24,628 bases of DNA from positions 1-24,628 of the forward strand of contig CAMCXJ010000010.1 of NCBI GenBank assembly GCA_945883455.1, in the 5' to 3' direction. The notes under the pieces were generated by a model. The model saw only the letters and a program-made list of their open reading frames with translations, was not told the DNA's origin and did not search any database. Both the position numbers and the translations under genes were made by a program. Below are positions 1 through 6,079 of this stretch, in pieces; the stretch's first letter is position 1, and every line of letters starts with the position of its first letter. The stretch comes from Prosthecobacter debontii (GTDB lineage: Bacteria > Verrucomicrobiota > Verrucomicrobiia > Verrucomicrobiales > Akkermansiaceae).

Positions 1-138
1 CGCACCTACCAGCTCGACGACACCCCGCTGAAATGGGGCGACACGATCCACCTCCGCTGGCACGCCAACGACGGCTACCTGCTCGAGCAATACCGCGAGG
101 AGGACGAATCCCTGCTCACACTCCCGGACGAGGAATGA
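1..138 (+). CDS. potA: Polyamine ABC transporter ATP-binding protein, C-terminal fragment
   Basis: Frame 1 is open from the window edge to a TGA at 136-138 and gives the last 45 residues of a protein that begins outside the window. Seen: a beta-rich tail containing DTIHLRWHAND and ending LTLPDEE, the style of the TOBE domain that closes PotA-type ATPases. The stop overlaps the start of the next permease gene (ATGA at 135-138), so the two are translationally coupled. Identity as PotA rests mainly on this context, because potB, potC and potD follow in the classical order. The nucleotide-binding domain itself is not visible here. Confidence 0.75.
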   Translation, partial: RTYQLDDTPLKWGDTIHLRWHANDGYLLEQYREEDESLLTLPDEE

Positions 139-965
139 AATCCCGCAAACAGGAACTGATTACAACGACTCCCAGCTTCCTCTGGCTGGCGATGTTCGTG
201 TTTGTTCCGGTGGCGATCATTTTCGCCATCGCTTTCCGCCCGGCGCTTCCCGCAGGTGGGATCGGCGAGGGCTGGAGCATGGAGGCGATCCGTTCGCTGA
301 AAGATCCCATCTATCCGAGCCTGCTGTTGCGAACGGTGACCATCAGCTTCGTCACCACCGCGCTGTGCCTTGCTCTGGCGCTACCGGTGGCGTGGCACCT
401 CGCGAAGCTTCCGCCGAAGTGGCGTTCGCGTATTCTAATCCTGATCATCATCCCATTCTGGACGAACTTCGTGATCCGCGTGTTCTCATGGCAGCAGATC
501 CTCCACGCGGAGGGCGGGATCGCCAATGGGCTCCGCTCCATCGGCTTGCTCGGGGATTCCGACCGGCTGTTAGGGAACTCCGCGGCCGTCATCATCGTCA
601 GCGTCTATACCTACCTGCCCTTCGCGATCCTGCCCATCTTCGCGGCGGCGGAGAAATTCGATTTCGCGCTGCTCGACGCCGCCCGCGATCTGGGTGCGAA
701 GCCGTTCCGCGCCTTCCGCTCCGTGTTCCTACCGGGCATACGCCAGGGGCTGGTCACCGCCATCCTCATCGTCTTCATCCCCATGCTCGGCTCCTACGTG
801 ATCCCGGACATGGTGGGCGGCACGGACAGCCAGATGCTGGGAAATAAGATCGCGCAGCGGAATTTCAACGACCGCAACCTCCCGCAGGCCGCCGCCCTTT
901 CCTGCGCGCTGACCCTGCTCGTCCTCGCGCCGATGTTTCTGCGGAGAAAGGAGAAAGCCGCATGA
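135..965 (+). CDS. potB: Spermidine/putrescine ABC transporter permease PotB
   Basis: This is one of two inner-membrane permeases that form the polyamine import channel with PotC and are driven by PotA. The 276-residue protein has an N-terminal transmembrane helix (about residues 14-34) and further helices near 66-90, 100-118, 150-172, 205-225 and 255-270. The cytoplasmic EAA coupling loop is seen at about 181-200 (DAARDLGA...FLPG), which docks onto the ATPase. I chose the ATG at 135 because it overlaps the preceding stop as ATGA and yields the usual PotB length; an upstream in-frame start at 33 would only add translated potA sequence. Its own stop overlaps the potC start in the same way, so the block is one tightly coupled operon. 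Confidence 0.93.
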   Translation: MKSRKQELITTTPSFLWLAMFVFVPVAIIFAIAFRPALPAGGIGEGWSMEAIRSLKDPIYPSLLLRTVTISFVTTALCLALALPVAWHLAKLPPKWRSRILILIIIPFWTNFVIRVFSWQQILHAEGGIANGLRSIGLLGDSDRLLGNSAAVIIVSVYTYLPFAILPIFAAAEKFDFALLDAARDLGAKPFRAFRSVFLPGIRQGLVTAILIVFIPMLGSYVIPDMVGGTDSQMLGNKIAQRNFNDRNLPQAAALSCALTLLVLAPMFLRRKEKAA

Positions 966-1738
966 AGCCGTCCCGCATCCCATTGGTTACTACGGGCATC
1001 GTACTTGCCTTTTTCTACCTGCCCATCGCGGCGCTGGTGGCCAAGTCGTTCAACTCCTCCCGTTTCAGTCCGGAGTGGAAAGGCTTCACGCTGAAATGGT
1101 ATGAGCGCCTGTTCGAGCGGGACGACATCTTCGCCGCGCTCGTCAATTCCCTCAAGGTCGCGGTCATCGTCGCCTCCGCGTCCATGCTGCTGGGCACTTG
1201 CGCCGCCTTCGCGCTGCACCGCTACAAATCCCGGCTGCAGGACGCGCACCGGATGATGGTGAACGTCCCGCTCGTGCTGCCAGACATCCTCATGGGCATG
1301 TCATTGCTGCTGCTTTTCATCGCGGCGGGAGTCAGCCTTTCCCTCGCTACAGTCACCATCGCGCATATCACGTTCTGCCTCAGCTATGTCACGCTGGTCG
1401 TGCTGGCGCGCTTGCAGGATTTCGATCCGAACATCGTTGAGGCCGCCCGCGACCTGGGCGCGACACGTTTCCAGGCATTCCGGAAAATCACCCTGCCCAT
1501 CCTTTTTCCCGGCATCCTGGCAGGCGGGCTGCTCGCCTTCACCCTATCCATCGACGACTACGTGGTCACCTTTTTCGTCAAAGGCCCCGGCTCCGACACG
1601 CTGCCCACGCTGGTCTATTCGATGATCAAAAAAAGCAAGGAACTGCCCGTCATCAACGCCCTCTCGACCCTCATGCTGCTCTTCACCTTCCTGCTCGTAT
1701 TCTCTTCCCAACGCCTCACGCGTCCCGTAAACCGGTAG
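962..1738 (+). CDS. potC: Spermidine/putrescine ABC transporter permease PotC
   Basis: This is the second permease subunit of the polyamine importer. The 258 residues match the usual PotC length. Seen: an N-terminal helix (about 8-28), several further hydrophobic segments, and a canonical EAA loop at about 160-180 (EAARDLGA...ITLP). The SIDDYVVTFFVKGPG segment after the loop is characteristic of PotC/PotI permeases. The start ATG overlaps the potB stop by four bases (ATGA at 962-965). The potD start follows five bases after this stop. No frameshift or missing motif is evident, and base composition matches its neighbours. Confidence 0.93.
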   Translation: MKPSRIPLVTTGIVLAFFYLPIAALVAKSFNSSRFSPEWKGFTLKWYERLFERDDIFAALVNSLKVAVIVASASMLLGTCAAFALHRYKSRLQDAHRMMVNVPLVLPDILMGMSLLLLFIAAGVSLSLATVTIAHITFCLSYVTLVVLARLQDFDPNIVEAARDLGATRFQAFRKITLPILFPGILAGGLLAFTLSIDDYVVTFFVKGPGSDTLPTLVYSMIKKSKELPVINALSTLMLLFTFLLVFSSQRLTRPVNR

Positions 1739-1743
1739 CCATC

Positions 1744-2787
1744 ATGAAACGCCGCCATTTCATCGCCACCTCATCCGCCGCGCTCGCCGCAAATTTCCTG
1801 CCATCCTGCTCGGGAAAATCCGCGAAGCCGAAGCTCACCGTTTTCACCTGGGCCGATTACCTCAGCGATGAAGCGAAAGCCGCTTTCGAGAAAGCCCACG
1901 GCTGCGAGGTGGTGATCGACACCTTCGATTCCAACGAGGCCATGATCGCGAAGCTCGAATCCGGCGCGACCGGCTACGATATCCTCGTCCCTTCCTCCTA
2001 CGCCGTGAAGCAGCTCGAATCGAAAGGCCTGCTCCAGCCGCTCGATCACGCGAAGATCCCGAACCTCGGGAACATCGACAAAACTTACCTCACCCACGCG
2101 CTCGATCCGGAGATGAAATTCTCCGCGCCCTACATGATGGCCCCCACCTGCGTCGCCTACCTAAAATCGAAAGTGCCGGACGCCGAGCCGACCTGGGGCC
2201 TGTTTTCCCGCGCCGATGTGAAAGGCCGCGCCACCCTGCTCGATGACATGCGCGAAGTGCTGGGAGCCGCGCTGAAAACCCTCGGCCATTCCCTGAATTC
2301 CACCGAACCGGCGCAGCTCGAGGCCGCCGCCGCGCTCGCGATCGAATGGAAAACGAACATCGCGAAGTTCGAGAACGAACAATACAAGTCCGGCATCGCA
2401 TCCGGCGAGTTCCACCTCGTCCACGGCTACGCCGGCGACCTCATCGCCGTTCAGGCAGAGAACGGCGACATCGAGATCGTCATTCCGAAGGAAGGCGCTT
2501 CCTTCCCTTGCGATGATCTCTGCATCCCGAAATCCGCGAAAAACGCCGACCTCGCCCACGCTTTCATCAACCACCTTTGCGATGCGGAGGTGGCCGCGGA
2601 AAATATGGAATGGATCGGCTACCGCGCGCCAAACACCGCTGCCTACAAAAGCCTCACCGAGGATTTCCGTGGCAGCCCCATCCTTTTCCCGCCCGACGAA
2701 GTTTTCTCGAAATGCGAACCCATCGGATACCTCGGCGACAAGCTGCCACTATGGACGGCGGCCTGGGAGAAGGTTAAGAACGCGTAG
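1744..2787 (+). CDS. potD: Polyamine ABC transporter substrate-binding protein PotD/PotF type
   Basis: This extracytoplasmic binding protein captures polyamine for PotABC. The 347-residue protein begins with two arginines (MKRRHFIA), a hydrophobic stretch and Cys22 in FLPSC, so it may be a lipoprotein, possibly exported by the Tat route (inference from the RR motif). The mature part starts LTVFTWADYLSDEAKAAFEK, the strong signature of the PotD/PotF family, followed by the Y-D-I-L-V-P-S-S-Y segment of the type II periplasmic-binding fold. The ATG at 1744 is five bases after potC. No downstream gene of the transporter follows: the next intact gene is an unrelated TerB-like protein beyond a degraded region. 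Whether putrescine or spermidine is bound cannot be told here. Confidence 0.92.
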   Translation: MKRRHFIATSSAALAANFLPSCSGKSAKPKLTVFTWADYLSDEAKAAFEKAHGCEVVIDTFDSNEAMIAKLESGATGYDILVPSSYAVKQLESKGLLQPLDHAKIPNLGNIDKTYLTHALDPEMKFSAPYMMAPTCVAYLKSKVPDAEPTWGLFSRADVKGRATLLDDMREVLGAALKTLGHSLNSTEPAQLEAAAALAIEWKTNIAKFENEQYKSGIASGEFHLVHGYAGDLIAVQAENGDIEIVIPKEGASFPCDDLCIPKSAKNADLAHAFINHLCDAEVAAENMEWIGYRAPNTAAYKSLTEDFRGSPILFPPDEVFSKCEPIGYLGDKLPLWTAAWEKVKNA

Positions 2788-2798
2788 GGAAACGGGGA

Positions 2799-3029
2799 GT
2801 GGATCATTTCGTTGACGTCACCGATATGATCGAAGTCGGCAAAGGAGCCAAGCGACCGGCGAAAACCGTGATGATGTCGCGCTACGCCTGTTACCTCGTC
2901 ATTCAGAATGCCGATCCCTCCAAGGAAATCGTCGCGAAGGGGCAGGACAAGCTGCGTCGCGAGAAAATCAACGGCGAGGACAAGGCGAACCAAGCCCACC
3001 GCGAAGTCGGAGCCAAAGTCCGCCAGGGC
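2799..3029 (+). pseudogene. dinD: dinD remnant (DNA damage-inducible protein D), internally deleted and truncated
   Basis: Reading from GTG 2799, the translation begins DHFVDVTDMIEVGKGAKR and continues through SRYACYLVIQNADPSKEIVA to KGQ. This is the conserved middle part of the DinD family. It then jumps directly, in frame, to DKLRREKINGEDKANQAH and EVGAKVRQG, which is DinD C-terminal sequence. From memory of the family, the N-terminal roughly 60 residues, about 90 internal residues and the C-terminal tail are missing. Homology stops at about 3027, exactly where the palindromic block begins. I therefore call it a gene relic rather than a functional short gene. The frame stays open to 3680 only because the following DNA is GC-rich, and that extension is not DinD-like. 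Confidence 0.82.
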
Positions 3030-3082
3030 GTGATTTTTTTCCGGTGGATGGATTCGCATCAGGAGAGCGAAGCTCTCCAGGC

Positions 3083-3132
3083 GGGGAGCACACGCGCCAT
3101 CGCGTGTTCCGAAGCGCGCCCCCGCGGTTCGG
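3083..3132 (+). repeat. Tandem-hairpin repeat, copy 1
   Basis: The unit begins GGGGAGC, then a 7 bp stem ACACGCG/CGCGTGT closed by the tetraloop CCAT (3090-3107). Directly after it comes a second stem, CCGAAGCGCG (3109-3118) against CGCGGTTCGG (3123-3132), with the tetraloop CCCC and one mismatched pair. The first 26 bases are identical to copy 2 and differ from copy 3 at one base. It resembles bacterial REP-type palindromic elements in size and form, but I cannot assign it to a named family. Confidence 0.75.
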
Positions 3133-3189
3133 CCGCCCTTTGCACCGTGCGCTCCCATACCATCCCAACGCACAGGGTGATTCCGGCCC

Positions 3190-3239
3190 GTTTCCGGCGT
3201 GGGCGCCGAAAACAACACGCGATGGCGCGTGTGCTCCCC
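3190..3239 (-). repeat. Tandem-hairpin repeat, copy 2 (inverted)
   Basis: On the minus strand the unit again starts GGGGAGC with the ACACGCG/CGCGTGT stem and CCAT loop (3214-3239). It is followed by a second 10 bp stem, GTTTTCGGCG against CGCCGGAAAC, around the tetraloop CCCA; nine pairs are Watson-Crick and one is G-T. It faces copy 1 across about 57 bases. Downstream on the same strand it shares a GGAAT...TTGGGA pattern with copy 3, so the conserved unit may extend beyond the two hairpins. Confidence 0.75.
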
Positions 3240-3309
3240 GTTGCGCTTGGGCACCGCCCCAGACTTTCCCGCAATCCCCCACAAGGCCACGCCGACCGAA
3301 AAAAATCAC

Positions 3310-3357
3310 ACGACATCCGCCGCTTGCGGACATGGCAAATCTCGGTAGTTTCGCGGC
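3310..3357 (+). promoter_or_regulatory. Putative promoter for the TerB-like gene
   Basis: TTGCGG (3324-3329), a 16 bp spacer and TAGTTT (3346-3351) form a plausible sigma70-type pair. The -10 box ends only six bases before the ATG at 3358, so the predicted transcription start falls on or next to the start codon. No Shine-Dalgarno sequence lies between. This is a pattern match only. It is supported by similar geometry upstream of three other genes in the window. Confidence 0.4.
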
Positions 3358-4353
3358 ATGTCAGAAATCACCTCACCCTCAGGAAACGAAGAGGCGCTGT
3401 ATTCGATCTGTTTGCTGGCCGCGTTTGCGGACGGGGGAAAGGCGGACGCCGAGCGCGAGGAACTCAAACAAATCGGCGAGACCTTGCTGCCGTCGGAGTT
3501 CAACGCCGCCGGAATCTATCAGAGAGTCCTGTTAAAGCGGACAACGGTCGCGTTGGAAGCGGCGAAGCTCGATGCGCCCGAGTGGAAGCACTTGGCCTAC
3601 GAGATGGCGGTGAAAGTTTGCGAAGCGGACGGCGTGACCAGTCCTGCGGAAAAGGAATTTCTGGGAAGCCTGGCCGGTGAACTCGGGATCGCCAAAACCG
3701 AGGCGGTGGAAATCGTCGCCGCCGGTGATGAGGTGGCCGGAGCGGGCATCGACGAGGTAGCACCCGCCATGTTGCCTTCGCTCCCGCCGGCCCTGCCCGC
3801 CGCCGTGGATAAGAAATCCGAGGTGGATTCCGTGATCCTCAAGTATTCGATCCTGAACGGCGCACTCGAGCTGCTGCCCGAAACCCTTTCCACCATGGCG
3901 ATCATCCCGCTGCAGATGAAACTGGTGAATTCCGTCGGCAAGCACCACGGCGTTTCCCTCGACAAGATGCAGCTCCTTGAATTTTTGGGAGCCGCGGGCA
4001 TCGGGGCGACCTCGCAGGTCGTGGAAGGTTTCGCGCGGAAAATGATCGGCGGCTTCGCGGGCAAGCTCGGCAAGCAGTTCCTCGGAAAGACGGCGGGCGG
4101 CTTCGCGAAAAAGGGAATCGATCAGATCACCAGCTCGGCGTTTTCCTTCGCGAGCACATGGGCGATCGGACAACTTGCGCAGCGCTACTACGCGAACGGC
4201 AGGAGCTGGTCGGGGATCGATGTGAAGGCAACATTCCAAAACCTGCGCCACGAAGCGGAGCAGCTGCACCAGAAACTGCTGCCGCAGATCCAACAACAGG
4301 CCTCAACCCTGGATCACGGTAAAGTGCTGGCCATGCTCAGGGGACAACCATAA
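3358..4353 (+). CDS. TerB-like protein with hydrophobic glycine-rich C-terminal region
   Basis: This is a 331-residue protein of unknown exact role. Residues about 10-120 form an all-helical TerB/tellurite-resistance-like module with two acidic motifs, AFADGGKADAEREEL and CEADGVTSPAEKEFL, which in this family lie in paired, possibly metal-binding helical hairpins. A proline/alanine-rich linker (about 138-151) leads to a second part (about 155-285) with amphipathic and hydrophobic glycine-rich helices, reminiscent of DUF697/YcjF-type membrane-association domains. The C-terminus is a charged, glutamine-rich helix. No signal peptide is seen, so it probably acts at the cytoplasmic face of the membrane. 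It stands alone, after the dinD relic and palindromic block and convergent with the next gene. Its link to tellurite or stress is a family label, not something the context shows. Confidence 0.7.
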   Translation: MSEITSPSGNEEALYSICLLAAFADGGKADAEREELKQIGETLLPSEFNAAGIYQRVLLKRTTVALEAAKLDAPEWKHLAYEMAVKVCEADGVTSPAEKEFLGSLAGELGIAKTEAVEIVAAGDEVAGAGIDEVAPAMLPSLPPALPAAVDKKSEVDSVILKYSILNGALELLPETLSTMAIIPLQMKLVNSVGKHHGVSLDKMQLLEFLGAAGIGATSQVVEGFARKMIGGFAGKLGKQFLGKTAGGFAKKGIDQITSSAFSFASTWAIGQLAQRYYANGRSWSGIDVKATFQNLRHEAEQLHQKLLPQIQQQASTLDHGKVLAMLRGQP

Positions 4354-4433
4354 ATGGTGTTGGTTATTGGCGGAGTGATTCACCCAATGATCCAATTTCA
4401 AATTCCCCAATCTCTTTTCTTGTGTCTTTCTCC

Positions 4434-5108
4434 TTATCCCCGTTCGCGTTCGAGCATGACGAGCATCAAGAACGAGAGGATCAGGTTGAGTTCCTCGCGC
4501 GGAGTCATCTCGCCGACCTTGGTGATCTCGAAGCGGCCTTCGAAAAACGCGGCCTTTTTCTCAAGGCGCATGGCCGGCTGGCCGTTCGTGCGGCTTGCGA
4601 GATAGCGCGGGTGGAAAAGGTATCCGGTGGCCATTCCGACGATCGGGATCTCGCCGAGCAGGCTGTCCATCAGCTTCGCTCCGGGGTTTTCCTCCTGGAT
4701 CGAGAAATCGGGAGCCGCGTCGCCAGGGTTGAAAACCTCGTAATGCGAACGCCAGATCGAGCGCCATCCCTTGCGTCCCACGGATCCGATTGGCTGCCCG
4801 GAGGCATCCGTCGATGAGTAGCGCGCCGACCAATCGATCACCTTGTCCGCCTTGATCTCCGCAAGCCGCGTGGCCTGTGTGTTGTCGGTGAAAATCTCCA
4901 CGTGCTCGCGGAACTTGAACATCTTCTGCTTCGTATAGAGCACGGTTTTTCCGGCCGCATCGGTAACGCTCGCCTGGCTGGCCAGCGCGAGGATCTTGAA
5001 GCTGAGCTGCAGCGGATATTGGATGCCGGAAAGCTGGCGGGCGATGTCGTCGGTCGCGGGGATGCCGGCGAATTTTTGCGCGGGAGTCTGGTGGGAGTTG
5101 TCTTGCAT
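4434..5108 (-). CDS. LURP-one-related/scramblase-like (tubby C-terminal fold) protein
   Basis: A 224-residue protein without signal peptide. The central part alternates short beta strands of the LOR/scramblase type: SFKILALASQASVTDAAGK, TVLYTKQKMFKFREHVEIF, a DW-S-ARYSS segment, then YEVFNPGD. The last third carries AAFFEGRFEI and a hydrophobic C-terminal helix (LNLILSFLMLVMLERE). Family members are beta-barrels around a buried helix that bind lipids or DNA; the function in bacteria is mostly unknown. It lies 52 bases downstream of the amidohydrolase on the same strand and has its own plausible promoter in that gap, so it may not belong to the saccharide cluster. It converges with the TerB-like gene across 80 bases with no clear terminator hairpin. 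Confidence 0.75.
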   Translation of the reverse strand: MQDNSHQTPAQKFAGIPATDDIARQLSGIQYPLQLSFKILALASQASVTDAAGKTVLYTKQKMFKFREHVEIFTDNTQATRLAEIKADKVIDWSARYSSTDASGQPIGSVGRKGWRSIWRSHYEVFNPGDAAPDFSIQEENPGAKLMDSLLGEIPIVGMATGYLFHPRYLASRTNGQPAMRLEKKAAFFEGRFEITKVGEMTPREELNLILSFLMLVMLERERG

Positions 5109-5160
5109 GCATCCTTAAAGCCAACGGGACACGCCAAGCCAAGTCCGGAATGCGGTTCCT
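5109..5160 (-). promoter_or_regulatory. Putative promoter for the LURP-one-like gene
   Basis: On the minus strand TTGGCT (5137-5142), a 17 bp spacer and TTTAAG (5114-5119) lie just before the ATG, whose first base is 5108; five bases separate the -10 box from the start codon. There is no ribosome-binding site in the remaining five bases, so if the promoter is real the message would be leaderless. This is a pattern match only. Confidence 0.35.
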
Positions 5161-6078
5161 CTAATCCGGGATGGCGACGCGGTAGAACGCGGCGGCGTTC
5201 TTTGAGAAAAGCTTTTCCGAAACACCGCGGCCCTTGGCGTCGAAATACGACCGCGTAAGCTGCAGCACCGAGGCGTAGTCGCCCGTCCTTTCAGTGACCG
5301 GCCAGTCGCTGCCGAAGACAAGCCTGTCCTCGCCGAAGCACTCCCACGCGAGATCCAGCACTTCCATATAGGGTGCGAGTTCCTTGGGTGCGGGCTGTTC
5401 CTTGAAGCGTCCGTAAAGCGCGGACACCTTGCAGAACACGTTCGGCTGCTTTGCAACGGTGCGAAAGGATCCGACCCATTCAGCAGGCAGCGGTTTCCCG
5501 TCGAGCGCGACCCCGCCGAAGTGATCCACGATGATCCTCAGCTCCGGCACGCGGGCGGCGATCTCCGCCACTTCGGCAAGGCTGTAGCCGCCGAGCAGGA
5601 AATCGACGGCCTTGCCTTTCGACGCGGTGAGCTTGAGATCATCGAAAAACGCATCCGTCATTTTCTCCTGAGTGCGTCCTGATATCCGGTAGCTGATATA
5701 GCGCGGGTCTTCGCAGAGTTTCTCGAAAAGCGGCTTGAACTCCGGCGTGCCGATGACGAGCGAGAGGTTTCCGACCACGCCGAGGTAGAGCGATTTGTTG
5801 GAAGCGGTGATGTCGAGGTTCCACTGGTTGTCTGGCAGGTGCTGCCCGGCCTGGACGAGCACCACGCCGGTTACGCCGTTCGCCTTCGCGATCGGCTCGT
5901 GATCCGCGGGAAGGAAGGAGCGGCGCAAGACCTTGTCGTCTTCCGCGATCCAGGTGACGCCCTCTTTCCTCTCAATGTCGAAGAGATGCACGTGGCAGTC
6001 GATCAATGGCATTCCCTCCGCGCGGACGGCGGTGGAAACGAGAAGGCAGGCTGCGAATGTGCGGGCGAAGCGATTCAT
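5161..6078 (-). CDS. Exported amidohydrolase, COG3618 / lactonase-like TIM barrel
   Basis: The 305-residue protein begins with a signal peptide (MNRFARTFAACLLVSTAVRA, predicted cut before EGMPLID). The mature chain opens directly with the DCHVHLFD metal-binding motif (H29 and H31). VDHFGG in the middle and FGSDWPVT near the end complete the amidohydrolase-2 pattern seen in L-fuconolactonase, L-rhamnonolactonase and 2-pyrone-4,6-dicarboxylate hydrolase relatives. These enzymes hydrolyse lactones of sugar acids; the exact substrate here is unknown. Most relatives are cytoplasmic, so the export signal is notable and fits the exported cluster around it. The start codon lies one base after the stop of the DUF1552 gene, implying co-translation. 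Length is normal for the family. Confidence 0.85.
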   Translation of the reverse strand: MNRFARTFAACLLVSTAVRAEGMPLIDCHVHLFDIERKEGVTWIAEDDKVLRRSFLPADHEPIAKANGVTGVVLVQAGQHLPDNQWNLDITASNKSLYLGVVGNLSLVIGTPEFKPLFEKLCEDPRYISYRISGRTQEKMTDAFFDDLKLTASKGKAVDFLLGGYSLAEVAEIAARVPELRIIVDHFGGVALDGKPLPAEWVGSFRTVAKQPNVFCKVSALYGRFKEQPAPKELAPYMEVLDLAWECFGEDRLVFGSDWPVTERTGDYASVLQLTRSYFDAKGRGVSEKLFSKNAAAFYRVAIPD

Positions 6079-6079
6079 C

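Larger units (their letters stand above)
3030..3309. repeat. 280 bp nested palindromic block with 12 bp terminal inverted repeats
   Basis: The block starts with GTGATTTTTTTC (3030-3041) and ends with its exact reverse complement (3298-3309). Inside it sits a second, perfect 27 bp inverted repeat (3082-3108 against 3214-3240), which belongs to two copies of a tandem-hairpin element facing each other. There is also a short hairpin at 3062-3078 (GGAGAGC, GAA, GCTCTCC). No convincing coding sequence is present. The left end coincides with the break in the dinD relic, which suggests insertion into or deletion next to that gene (inference). No transposase is encoded, so if it is mobile it must depend on an enzyme in trans. 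Confidence 0.6.

Noticed and set aside
3083..3240. CRISPR-like repeats
   Set aside because: Only two copies, inverted rather than direct, without regularly spaced unique spacers and with no cas genes.
3030..3680. Continuation of the dinD frame through the palindromic block into the TerB-like gene
   Set aside because: After 3029 the translation loses all DinD similarity and follows repeat DNA and then another reading frame of the TerB-like gene.
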